The notes under the pieces were generated by a model. It ran no database searches. It was not told the origin of the DNA and saw only the letters and a program-made list of their open reading frames with translations. This document shows, one piece after another, positions 13,445 through 24,732 of a stretch of DNA of 64,000 bases. The stretch's first letter is position 1; every line of letters begins with the position of its first letter. The DNA is from Chamaecrista fasciculata (lineage: Eukaryota > Streptophyta > Magnoliopsida > Fabales > Fabaceae). The stretch spans positions 118,630 through 182,629 of the forward strand of contig QANZ01051348.1 of NCBI GenBank assembly GCA_003254925.1, given 5' to 3'. A program made the position numbers and the translations under genes.

Positions 13445-14350
13445 GTACAATAAATTAACTGTTAATTCGATAAAAAGCTTTTTAGTGGCCAAAATTATTA
13501 GTTTGAACTAACACTTGTTGACTATACCTCATTCTATATATGATCTCTCTTAGATGTATACATCATGTAATTAACTTTAGAAGATCCAAGTTGGGAAGAG
13601 CATATTGTTTGATGAGAGAGAAAGTAAGAGAGAGAGAGAGAATGGAGCAGGAATAGCAATATTCGCGGTGTATTGATAGGGAGACAATGTGACAAAAAGT
13701 GTCACAAGGACAACAACTCATTGTGAGTGCAAAATAAACAAATAAACTAATTGTATTGTATGTGCCAATTACTTGATTCCCATTACATCATTCATGTCAC
13801 CACATTTACATAACATATATACCCTCTATATATTCATTTCCATCCATCAATTTCAAATTAATTCCTTCATTTTTCTTCTCTTTCTTCTTCTTCTTCTTTG
13901 TTATTTTTTTTCAAACGCTCTCCAATTAAATGCATTTGTGGTCTTCAATATATATAAATTTTATGTTGAATGTGTTGGGGAAGATATATGGTTAAAATAA
14001 TCTTACTTCTAGAAGGGATGAATATAATATATATATTGAGCAACAACTTAATTTTAATTTATTGACCGAATATAAAAATATAAACTGATGAGAAGGATTT
14101 TGTGATGTATGTGTATTAAATTTTAAGAGAATTGAGTTATGATTATAAAACAATTAGATGAGAGTTTTATTTTAATTTAAACAAACTCGTGTAATTATAT
14201 GTTTAAGTTTTTCCTCAAAATATGATTTTACGTATCAATGTTCCCATTATATATGAATTAGTATTTTATTTATATAGTAGCTAGTATTGCTAGACATGTC
14301 CTCATCAAAAGTCTACCTGAAATTCCACCATTAATTAATTGTTTTAGGCG
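13445..14350. other. gene-free stretch with GA and CT tracts
   Basis: Contains a (GA)n run at about 13627-13642, a CTTCTT-rich tract at 13870-13900 and a CTATATAT sequence near 13823. No coding region could be tied to these promoter-like features. Confidence 0.4.
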
Positions 14351-14535
14351 ATATATATATATATATATGGCTCTAACCCTTTCTGGTCGTCCATGTTTAA
14401 AACTATAGTCTATGAAATTAAAAATAAGAGAAAATTTATTATTTGGTCTCTCTTTCTTTACTAAGTTAACAATTTAGTCTCTTATTTATTTTACATACAT
14501 ATTTGCATGCCCATTAGGGCATGCAAAGCCCCTAG
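14351..14535 (+). mobile_element. short non-autonomous Helitron, 3' end intact
   Basis: The 3' end is textbook: an 11-bp stem TTTGCATGCCC / GGGCATGCAAA with an ATTA loop (14502-14527), then a short spacer and CTAG at 14532-14535 followed by T. The body (GGTCGTCCATGTTTAAAACT and onward) is shared with 50346-50525 and 53662-53812 in the opposite orientation. The 5' end has been replaced by an (AT)n run, so the TC start is not visible here. Confidence 0.75.
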
Positions 14536-14912
14536 TATATATATATATATATGTTTATCTATCTGTTTTTGTCAACTCTCCAAAATAAAAAAAAAGGCAG
14601 ACCTATTTATTTTGTGGTAAAATCTTATATATAATTTAAAGTCTCAATGATTAATAACCTAATATATATAAGACATAACAGCTAAATTCGTAGGTAGATG
14701 CTATATAATTTTGTTTAATATATAATATATCATTACTACCATATATGTATATATGTAATCATTACTTAATTAAATTAAACCATGCACATACATATCCATG
14801 CATGAACAAACACAAAACATAAAATTCAAAATAAATAAACTAAGAGATTCATGCTGTAATGAGTAGCTATATATATATTTATATGAAGAACATTTGATAA
14901 TTAATTAATTAA

Positions 14913-15020
14913 TTAGGTACAAACTTTGGTATGGAATCTGAGTTTCTTCTTCCTCGGAACCATAACACATAAAGTCCACACCCTATGTTCCCAAAACTGC
15001 TTCACATTGTTCCCATATGT
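14913..15020 (-). CDS. possible terminal exon, unrecognised
   Basis: On the minus strand, a GCAG acceptor at 15021-15024 is followed by 35 open codons to TAA, beginning TYGNNVKQFWEHRVW and ending in a basic stretch VPRKKKLRFHTKVCT. Codon use looks more gene-like than its AT-rich surroundings. I found no convincing upstream exon between 15021 and 15600 and I do not recognise the sequence. It could be the last exon of an unrecognised small gene, a remnant of a lost gene, or chance. Confidence 0.2.
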   Translation of the reverse strand, partial: TYGNNVKQFWEHRVWTLCVMVPRKKKLRFHTKVCT

Positions 15021-15879
15021 CTGCAATGCATTCTTCAATTTTATAAAATAATTATTTATTAATCTCTGGTTGTTCATCTAACTGCAGTTTTTGTCCCACC
15101 ATTTCAATTATAATATTACTCCTTAATCACCCAAATTTAATCATGTGATTATGTAAGATGCTTATGTGCCCATTTTCCCTAACAACAATTTTAAAACTCG
15201 AATCCGATCGTGTTACTCGTCCGGTTTTCGTGGCTTTAATTAATCACTTAGCTAATTATAATTATATCTTTCTTGATCAACACAGATTTTTGGAGGATAC
15301 ATATATATACATATCATGGATTTTTCTCTGTTGATTTTGCGTGAGGATCATTAGATGTCGTATCTAGGGTTAATCTAATTAAATCTTTATTCTAAAGTTT
15401 TTAGGGTTTTGTTTCATATATATATATCACTATATTTTTAAACCACACTCAACATTTGTAAGCTAGTATTACCTATTAATTAATATGTGATCTAAAAATG
15501 GGACCTTGATCAAAATCTATTTATCGATGATTAGCCATCATTAGCCTTTAGAAAAAAAAAAACCTTCATAACATGTAATAATATTTTTTTTTTCATGATA
15601 TTATTTATGATAAATATTGAGTATATATATATAATTCTTTACAATAGCAGCCAAACTTTTGAAATACTTGGTTAATTGAGAGTTTGCCTGTCATTTATGA
15701 TATTTGTGACATGTCCCTTAAACATGACAAATTTTAAAATTGGTGGTCAAATGATTTTAGTACATCATATCATATTTTAAAAAACAAATTGAATAAAATA
15801 TTGGCCACTTATAAATTGTAGCAGATAAATTCCTTTTTCTGACTAACAATAATATAATTATAGAAATCAAAATATGAAC

Positions 15880-16066
15880 TGTATGTCAATAAATGTTGAC
15901 TCAATTAGTAAGGAGTCAACTCACAACCCACAAGGTCGTGATTTCGAATCCCGCTATCAATGTGGGGGTTTTGTTGATAGGCGATATATAAATACCTCTG
16001 TAAGCGCTCGTAGAGTTTGGAAGAATGCACTAGCCTTGGTGAGTCTCGAGGGCCAACTCATCTAAA
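15880..16066 (+). mobile_element. tRNA-derived SINE
   Basis: A pol III-like head carries an A-box-like ACTCAATTAGTAAGGAGTC and a B-box-like GATTTCGAATCCC (about 15939-15951). A body and T-rich 3' end follow. Internal phrases and spacing (the 'TCGAATCC...ATCAATGTG(G/A)GGG' block, the 'TAAATACCTCT' block) correspond to the better preserved copy at 49191-49393. The ORF across it is not a gene. Target duplications were not resolved. Confidence 0.6.
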
Positions 16067-17409
16067 TTTTTTATTAGCAACAAACTAAATAGCTGTATAA
16101 TTAGTATAGACCCATTAATAACGGGCCCAAAATAATATTTGACATAATAGCCCACATAAGTTAATTCTTCCCTGCATTTAATTTGTATCTTTGAACCCTT
16201 TTAGAAGTATAGCTTTATATGAATATGATCTTTGCTTTAGGCTAAAAAAAAAAAATATGCTCTTTGAACCCTTAGCAAATAGATTTTTCTTTGGTCTCGT
16301 TTTTGGACTAAAGTTTTACTTGTCAACATTTATCAAACACTTACATTAATGGACTAGGCACAAAGTTTTTAATACAAATGCTTCTCTCTTGGGCCTAAAA
16401 AGTTAGCCCAAGATAGGTGAGATCGTGAATGAGTGGTAACAGTGATTATTTGCTAATTCTGTACAAAAAAAATTTTGCTAATTTGGTTATGATTTGAGTT
16501 TCATTACATAACTATAAAAAAAAAATTAATCATTTAGCCTTGGTAAACTTTTTTTAAAGTTCAAGTGTAGTTCAAATGCCGAAGTATATTATTAATACAG
16601 TCCTAATATTTTTCTAAATGTTTAAATTCTAATCTTTAATATTTAATTCAGTGACAAAACTAGTTGTTTTAAGCCCACCTAATACCAAATAATAACATAA
16701 AAATTTCAGAAATTATTAATGTAGTATTGGTACTTTGCTTTCTGATCAATTAATGACCATTTTACATGTAAAAGGAAAAACACACCAAATAGCATGCTAA
16801 AGAAATTGAGACAACAAATAAGCAAAATCTTTGACCCATTTTTGTTTCATAAAAAAAATATTTGACCCATTTAAACAAAAAAGAAGATAAATAATAATAA
16901 ACCTCGGAGAATGGGAATGACACATCCTTTTCAGATTTTCAATGTCAACATCCAAAAGCATTTTGTTGTGTATCTAAGTAAAGAAGTCAAATTTTATTGA
17001 AATTATTATTTTATTTGAGCATTAATTATTTATAAAGTAAAATTTGTGAACAAATATTTTAAAAGCATTAATCAAATTACATTAAAAATGTAAAACATAT
17101 AGAACACAATAGTTTTTGTTGAAACTAAAATGAATATAAAAGAACAAAAGTTATTATCATTATTTTATATTTTTGGTACAATCAATAACATTATCAATTG
17201 TTAAGTATGAGGAAATCTTGTTATTTGTATATAAACATTAAACATCAAATTAAATTGCTATAAAAATATATTGTTTTTTTTATAGTCATCCATCTTCTTC
17301 CCTGTTTTGTGTAAGTAACTTTTCTTTCGTCACTCACTCCTTTTTAGGACGCCACATGTGTGTAGCGATGATTACACGAAAGCTATGATAGGTTTTTAGA
17401 CTTTATCTA
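16067..17409. other. gene-free AT-rich stretch
   Basis: Very AT-rich, with A/T homopolymers and no ORF, RNA or repeat structure that I could support. Confidence 0.5.
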
Positions 17410-18575
17410 GGAGTAAAATAACTTCCCGGTCTCTAATTTTTGCACTCGCTGACAAATAAGTCCCTAAATTTTACCCATTGTACTAGCCGGTCCCCGAAAT
17501 TTGCAAACGCCTAACTAATTGGTCCCTCCGTCATAATGCCGTTACAAAAAAGCTGACGTGGCCATAACGGACGCTGATGTGTCCCGTTATGCGCTTACGT
17601 GTCCCGTTATGTCCACATCAGCACCCATTATGTTCAAAAAAAAAAAAAAAAAACTGCCACGTCATAAAATAGAGACACCTCACCATTTCCTTATTGCACT
17701 TATAGGTCCCTGACCTATTTTTATTCTATTATTCTCAATTCCCCCTCTTTTTCATCATATTCATTCATTTTAGTCCCAAATCCTCAAAATAAAATTGTAA
17801 AGTGTCCCAAAACTCTTTCAAATATTTCAATTTAGTCCTTCAAAATATTAAAAACCCTAAACCCTAAACCGTAAAACCCTAAACCCTAAAATTCATTTTA
17901 AGGTTTAGGGTTTTTAATATTTTTAAGGACTAAATTGGAATGTTTGAAAGAGTTTTGTGACACTTTACAATTTTATTTTGAGGATTTGGGACTAAAATGA
18001 ATGAAGATTATGCAAAAAAGGGGGAATTGAGAACAATGGAATAAAAATGGGTCAAGGACCTAATTGTTGCACTTAGACTTTTTTTAGGGTTTAGTATTTA
18101 GGGTTTGGGGTTTTAAGGTTTAGGGTTTAGGGTTTTTAATATTTTGAAGGACTAAATTGAAATATTTGAAAGAGTTTTGGGACACTTTATAATTTTATTT
18201 TGAGGATTTGGGACTAAAATGAATGAAAATGATGAAAAAGAGGGGGAATTGAGAATAATAGAATAAAAATGGGTCAGGGACCTATAAGTGCAATGAGGAA
18301 ATGCTAAGGTGTCGCTATTTTATGACGTGACAGTTTATTTTTTTTTTTGGAACATAACGGGTGCTGACGTGGACATAACGGGAGACGTCAGCGCATAACG
18401 GGACACATCAGCGTCCGTTATGGCCACGTCAGCTTTTTTGTAACGACAATATGACGGAATGACCAATTAGTTAGGCGTTTGCAAATTTCGGGGACCGGCT
18501 AGTACAATGGGTAAAATTCAGGGATCTATCTGTCAGCGAGTGCAAAAATCAGGGACCGGGAAGTTATTTTACTCC
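17410..18575. mobile_element. 1.17 kb foldback/TIR element, Mutator-like or hAT-like
   Basis: Ends are GGAGTAAAATAACTTCCCGG and its exact inverse. The arms remain inverse copies for about 450 bp each, through GACGTGGCCATAACGG, the poly-A tract and TTTTAGTCCCAAATCCTC. Telomere-like AAACCCTAAACCC runs lie near the axis (17850-17890, 18065-18135). Flanks TTTATCTA (17402-17409) and TTTATTTA (18576-18583) look like an 8-bp target duplication with one change. No transposase is present. Confidence 0.8.
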
Positions 18576-19500
18576 TTTATTTAGATATGAACAAATAAGT
18601 AGCATAATTAATATTTATAATTAGATTTTCCGAATATCTGAAGTTTTATGTCTATATTCAAATTTAGAAAAAAAAATAACGATGAATATTTTGTAGAAAG
18701 AATTACAAATACTTCTTTTATAATTAAAATTAATTAAAAAATTGGTTCTTAAAAGATCATCGAACTTTCAATTCAATCCCTAAACGATTGAAATATATAA
18801 TTTAGTCATTGGAAAAACTAAATGGTTAATTCTTTAATCTATAAAGATGACTAATAAATATATTATTTAATTTTTTTTAGAAATCAAACTGTGTATTTTA
18901 ATTTTTCAAAAATTGAGTTATCAACTAGACATTTTTTTTTAAGGATAGAATAAAAAAGAGTAAACTAATAATTCAGTCATTGAAAGATCACAAGTTGACA
19001 ATTCGGTCACTAAAAAATTAAAATATACAGTTCAATCCTTGAAAGATTACTATGTATACTTTTTAGTTCCTAAAAGATTAATATAGTATATTATTTGTTC
19101 CATAAAAAAGACTAATAAATATATTATTTTAATATTTTACATATTAAATTGTGTATTTCAATCTTATACATATTAAACTACTAACTCCATGATGTTTTAG
19201 AAATTGAATTATTAATATACTCTATTAACAAAAATTGAAAATATACAGTAAAAAGCCTTTTTATGAAGGCAGGTACTTAAAGAGACTGAAAAATGAAAAT
19301 GAATCCAGGCCTGAGTGCCTGCAGTGCAGGCTACCAAAGATAGTAGTAGTACCTTCTGAAGGATGCATCAGCATCACATCTCTTCTTGTCCATTCATTAC
19401 TTCAAAACACCAAATAAAGTGAAAAAGAACAAATTTTCCACTTGAAGCAACTCTGATTCCATAATAATAATTATTATTAAATATTTCACTTACTCTCCTT
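18576..19500. other. repeat-relic stretch upstream of the X8 gene
   Basis: Two worn copies of the GAGTAAAC / 'tttagtcyttgaaagat' repeat family can be made out at about 18740-18960 and 18955-19210. No gene is seen; the short ORF at 19235-19417 has no supporting features. Confidence 0.45.
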
Positions 19501-19536
19501 CAATTAATCAATTCCTTCTTCCTTCTCTCATTTCAT

Positions 19537-19543
19537 TATATAA
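19537..19543 (+). promoter_or_regulatory. TATA box of the X8 gene
   Basis: TATATAA lies about 180 bp upstream of the chosen ATG, followed by a CT-rich leader typical of plant 5' UTRs (CTCTCTCTTTTCTTCTGC). No other TATA candidate fits better. Confidence 0.5.
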
Positions 19544-19599
19544 TCCACACTCTCTCTTTTCTTCTGCTTCTCTTCTTTCCACACACTCAGACAGACTTC

Positions 19600-19629
19600 A
19601 TGATGATGAAGACCCAGAAGAAGAAATAA
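19600..19629 (+). other. upstream ORF (9 codons) in the X8 leader
   Basis: Three consecutive ATGs open a short frame, MMMKTQKKK then TAA, between the TATA box and the main ATG. If transcribed, this Lys-rich uORF would be met first by scanning ribosomes and could damp translation of the main ORF. No conservation information is available. Confidence 0.4.
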
Positions 19630-19721
19630 TAATGCTTCAACTAAAGTTGGAACATTAATAACTCATATCCTGTATGTGCACAAAAAACATCACAAACTTG
19701 TACACAACCATTTTTGAAGCC

Positions 19722-22700
19722 ATGAGCAGCACAATGTGGGTTTTTCTGTGCCTGCTTTTCATGGAGACTTATCTTGGTATGCTTTCTCTCCAAACTTTCA
19801 TGTTTTTTATCTTGTTATTTCAGGAAACTTTTCTAGTTTTTTTTTTTTTTTTAAATTTTTTATGTTGTAATTTGTTAGTTTTCATGATGGCATTGCCAAT
19901 AGATCTTTGTATTTTTGAGTTTCAGTCTTGTTTTGCTGTTTCTGTATTGTTTTAGACCTTTAGTATCCTATCATATGTTTTGTTAAATAGTAAAAATGAA
20001 ATCTTTAACTCTCCATTATGATATATTGGTAAAAGCAAAGCATGATATGATGTACATAGCTCAGGTTACACTTCTTGTTAAGTGGAAGAAAACCCAAAAA
20101 TAAAAATAAAAACATAAAAAATCAGGACTTTTCCATATGAACAAAAATAACAAGATTCTTCCAATTTTTGTTTTTTCCAACATGGGGAGAGTTGTGCCTT
20201 TTAAGTTTTGAGTTAAAATTTTGTACATTGATGTAAATTTTTTTTTCTTTTGCTCTGCTTCTCATTTGAGGCTTTATTCTGTATTATACATTTATTCCTA
20301 CTGAGTTGAAAAAACCCTAAACCCCAGTAAATGACAGTTTCTGGGTTGGGAAACAATGGATTAGATTGAGGCTTTTAAAGGAAAACTTCAAAAAAAAAAA
20401 AATGAAAGAAAAGATGAAAAAACATGGTGGGGTTCACACACTTTACTTGCATCATGCATATTATTTGATGCCATTAGAATCTCCAAATCATCTAAAATTG
20501 TTAATATCTTAGGCATAACAAAAGTAGACCTCAGGATTTGGTTCCATTTTATTTTTTTAACCTTTTCAGACATAATAGATCATGTTTGCTACTTATACTA
20601 GATGCATATTTCTAGACTTACTAAACTTTGATGTTAAGATTAGAAGCAAAACACTTGGCTAAAGAGCTAGTCTTTTACTAGCAAATTTTTCTTTTTCTTT
20701 TTTCCTTTTAAACTCTCTCTGCTAATTTTTTTCTTGAATAAACTACATTCATACCAGACCCTTGAAGTTTTTGAAACGTACCCAATGTATTATTCTCCTA
20801 AGATCCCATAATGCTTATGAAAAAACATGAGGTTAGTGTATATATATATATTTTAAAGTCCATAGATTGCTAAGTAAAAGTGTAAGTTTTATTAATTTGA
20901 AGCGAGAAGAGCTGCAAGTGTTGGTTGGTTCCAAAACCCTCAAGGGAAGTGACCAACTGAACATATATAATTTAGAGTAAATAAATGATTTGGTCCGTAA
21001 AAGATGTTAAGTGTCTCAATTTAGTCCTTGAAAGATAAAAATATCAAACTTATCTCTGGAATAGGCAAGCAGAATCCATTCATTCAGTCATTTTGTTAAA
21101 GATACCAGCTAAACTATAATGACAATTCTGATATGATTCTGAATTCCGTTGATATTGTACCACCTAACAATTAAAATCTTAACAGAAATCCCAAATTGAT
21201 TATAATTACATCTTTCAGAGACCAGATCATTAGTTTATATATGCATTTTAACTCTGTTAAAAGTCATGAATTCACTGAAATGGGTCATAATTGGTGCTTG
21301 TTGAACTTGTGATTCTTTTGCAAAAACTATAAATTTAGGCATGGGAAGGGAGATTTCTGTGCAAGAGAAGGCAGATGCTGCAATTCCAGTGACAACAATG
21401 TCACCCCCAGAAGGAAACACAACATTCATTGATGGCACAACATGGTGTGTGGCACTTGCTGGTGTCTCCCAAAATGATTTGCAAAATGCTTTGGATTGGG
21501 CTTGTGGGCTTGGAATGGCAGATTGCACTGCCATTCAAGAAGGTGGTGCATGCTATGACCCAGACACATTGGTCTCTCATGCATCATATGCTTTCAATAA
21601 TTACTATCAAACTAATGGAAATTCTGATATTGCCTGCAATTTTGGAGGAACTGCCACACTCACAAAGAAGAATCCTAGTAAGTTTCATATATAGTAGAAT
21701 GCCAGTAGTTTTGTATTATCAGATGTGTATGAATCATGTGACATTTCAAATTGTATGTGGATATGGATCAGCTAAATTACCAATCTCATCAAGGGTGGAT
21801 TTGCATTAAAATCTAAATTTTATACTGATCTTTCTCTCTCATTTTATTTCATATTTCAGCTATACTAATTTAGCTAATCCACTCCCATGATTCTTAGGTT
21901 GCAATTGAGAATAGTATATCTTGTAGATCTTGACAACTTTGTTTTTTTTTTTGGTTGAGTTTTTGACCTCAATGGCACTTTGATTAACTCTTTTTCCTTT
22001 CAAAATCCAAATAAAAAAAGTTTTTTTCTGATCCAAATAAAACTTTGCGTTGAAATATTACATTTTCTCTATTATGAAAAAAAAAATCTCTAGAATACCA
22101 TTAAAGTCATTAATTCTTATTTTTTGGCCTAAAAGATGTTGGTTATTTGGAACTTACTTTATACCTATTTGCTATTTTTGTTTTCCTTATTGATATTTAC
22201 TCAACAGACTTTTTCTTTTATGGTAAACAGGGTTAATTTGTGGTCCTTACTGAAAAATATTTCTGTAACTTATTTGCATTTGTCATTCTTTCTATCTCTC
22301 TCTGTTTTTTTCTTTGTGTGAGAGAAGTTACCTAGTTGGTAGAAGCAATCTCATCGTATCATATCAATTTTATTTTGAGTAAACTAACAGTTTAGTCTTT
22401 AGATTATATGGGCGTCATTTTAGTCACTGATCTTTTGAAATACTTGATTTAGTCTACAAAATTCATGACTCATTGTAAATCACCCCTTCCATCAATACTT
22501 TATCACTTACAATTCAGTCTCTGGAGGGACTATATTTCAATGTTCATGAACTCCCGGGAACCAAATCAATCGTTTCGAAATTCCAATTACTAAACTAACA
22601 GCACCCATCTAATTCAGGGACTAAAGTGATAGTTTAGTAGTTTACTCATTTTTATTATTCATGTTTGATGATTTTCATTACTCATCAGTTTTGTTTAGTT

Positions 22701-23345
22701 TAAAACCGAGTAAACTACATGAAACACCAGAGATTCATTCATTTTTCAAAAAAGTGATGTTTCCATCATGTAGATGCTGAAATTCTGATATATTTAAGAC
22801 CAATATGAACTGACATGCTTCCTTCCTTCCATTTCAGGTTATGGAAAATGTTCCTATTCCACATCTGGGTATGTCTGCCTTCTCTTTAGCTCTAGTTAAC
22901 TAGTATGTGTATGTGTGTCTGTCTATATATATATAGAGTAAATTAACATTTTAGTCCCTAAATTATATAGATGTTACCATTTTAGTCATTGAATTTTTGA
23001 AATACTTGATAATTCATGATTCGTGGCAAATTAGTCCTTTCATGAACATCTTACCACTATACAACTCAGTCTCTAGAGGGATTAAATTGCAATGTGTCAT
23101 AAATTTTCAAGAACAAAATCAATCAGTTCTAAAATTCAAAGAGTAAATTAACGACATCTATATAATTCAGGACTAAGTTGATAAATTAATATATATATAT
23201 ATATAAATTTTAGTGCATAATATCTTGATGGGACAGATCTATGGTGTCTTCTGCTGCACCTCTAAATCCAATGGGAAAGCATAATCAAAGCTTCATGTGG
23301 TGGAAAATTGCTGCTGTGCTACTTCTTTCATACTTTGGGAGATGA
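19722..23345 (+). CDS. X8-domain GPI-anchored protein (PDCB/callose-binding type)
   Basis: Four exons, 19722-19776, 21339-21677, 22838-22868 and 23237-23345, give 177 aa with all phases closing. Residues 1-19 form a signal peptide (MSSTMWVFLCLLFMETYLG). The X8 domain spans about 53-138 with six cysteines (55, 74, 81, 90, 118, 136), the WCVA start and the NFGG(T)A block. A Ser/Ala linker and a hydrophobic tail (WWKIAAVLLLSYF) end the protein, the pattern of a GPI-anchor signal. Members of this family bind callose at the wall and plasmodesmata; that role is inferred. An in-frame ATG at 19674 would add 16 residues before the signal peptide and is less likely. All three introns carry a MITE. Confidence 0.88.
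20973..21239. repeat. GAGTAAA-family MITE in X8 intron 1
   Basis: The left end (GAGTAAATAAATGATTTGG) and the inverse of the right end (TAAACTAATGATCTGGTCTC) pair as terminal inverted repeats. The phrase 'tttagtccttgaaagat' marks the family. It ends about 100 bp before exon 2. Confidence 0.6.
22377..22647. repeat. GAGTAAAC-family MITE in X8 intron 2
   Basis: Begins GAGTAAACTAACAGTTTAG and ends with the inverse (CTAAAGTGATAGTTTAGTAGTTTACTC), 271 bp. Flanks are T-rich and the target duplication is not exact. Confidence 0.7.
22936..23193. repeat. GAGTAAAT-family MITE in X8 intron 3
   Basis: Shares long stretches with the copy at 22377-22647 in the same orientation ('tttagtcactgaatttttgaaatacttgat', 'cagtctctagagggattaaattgcaatg'). 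The right end is worn and merges with an (AT)n run. Confidence 0.65.
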
Positions 23346-24732
23346 TTCTTGTGAATACTACTTTGGGACAAGTCTCAAATTTCCCCTTGTGAATTTGGGA
23401 TGCCAATTTCATGGAAAAGAGGAAAAAAAGTTAGAGAGAGAAAGAGAGAGAGAGAGAGAGTAGCTGCATCATTAGCATTTTGTAATTGTGTTTTTGCTAA
23501 GACATTCCTAGCTTTCATGTTGGGTTAAGAATCTCTCAACTCTGCAAATCTCCTTTCTTTTCAGTCTAGTTTTTTTTGTGTCCAATTCGTTCCCATTGTG
23601 CTGTGCTTCATATTCTTCTTGTCTGATGGCTTATTTATTTATTGTTATTTTTTGATTAGGCATTGATTATTTATTTATTTGTTGTTGCTTTCCAAACCAT
23701 TTCTTTGGTGATTTATGGACCATTAACATATTTCCTCTAATTAAAAGATGTCTATGATAATGGAACTTGGGTATAAGCCTTTAAAGGTGATCCATTAATA
23801 AAAGTATTTATATAAAAATGACCATGAATTGCTTTTATTTAGTAGACATCATATTTGATGTTTTCAGTCAGAAAATGCAATAAAATAATGCCTAAAGCAT
23901 CTTGTTTTATTTTTAAATATTTCAGTTATTGAATTTCATTAATAATTACTTTTGTAATGAATCGGACCCAATTACATTTATAACTTGATACAAGTTATAC
24001 ATGATACATCTAATCCAAGACAATGAATCGGACCTAGAGGGTCTGACACTGAATAAAATTAAATGGCCATTTTGTTTTATAAAATTCTAGCTAGCCTGAG
24101 CAAAATGTATATATGGTTATATATAAATAAAATTAATTTTACCTACAACTTAGATTAAATGTAGGTTAAGGGCTCCATTGGTCAAACTTCATTTCTTAAT
24201 TGTTTCTTTGAAAATACTTAGTTCATATTTAAGAAACACTTTGATAATTTTCTTTGATGAAAACAAAAAAAATTCACTTCTGCTTGCAAAGATAAGCTAC
24301 ATGTTTTTGCTTCATTTTTATAATATTAGATAAATAAACCTTATACTATCACTCAAGAAAAAAAGTTTTTTTTTTATTGAAAAAAATCCTTTTAAAAATA
24401 TATCAAGCCACAAGCAAGTCAGGAACTTCAATCATATAACATCCACCAAGAACTAACTGTGTCTAATTGTCCAAGTGACGAAACAACAGAAAATAAGATG
24501 AATAACAAAAACAAGACTAATAATAATAAGAACAAAACAAGAATAACTCAAACAAACCATAGAAGGCATACAATGGAAAAGTAGGAGCAGTAAAATCAGA
24601 TTTCTCTAGTTGTGATGCTAAAGGCTATGTCATGTAAGTCTACATTTGTTATTTCCATTGTATGAGTAAAAGCTTGTCCATCCACCATCCTCCTGGTTTC
24701 TGTGATATCAGACAGAAAGAAGCTTTCAACTT
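23346..24732. other. 3' flank of the X8 gene and intergenic DNA
   Basis: Includes the X8 3' UTR with a (GA)n tract at 23430-23460, AT-rich spacer, and the 3' UTR of the convergent gene that ends at 24733. The ORF at 24596-24805 (-) overlaps that gene in another frame and is not supported. Confidence 0.45.

Noticed and set aside
15874-16065. 63-codon ORF on the plus strand
   Set aside because: It coincides with a tRNA-type SINE with a B-box.
17850-18135. AAACCCTAAACCC runs as an interstitial telomere
   Set aside because: Only a few degenerate units, placed at the axis of a foldback element; not a telomeric array.
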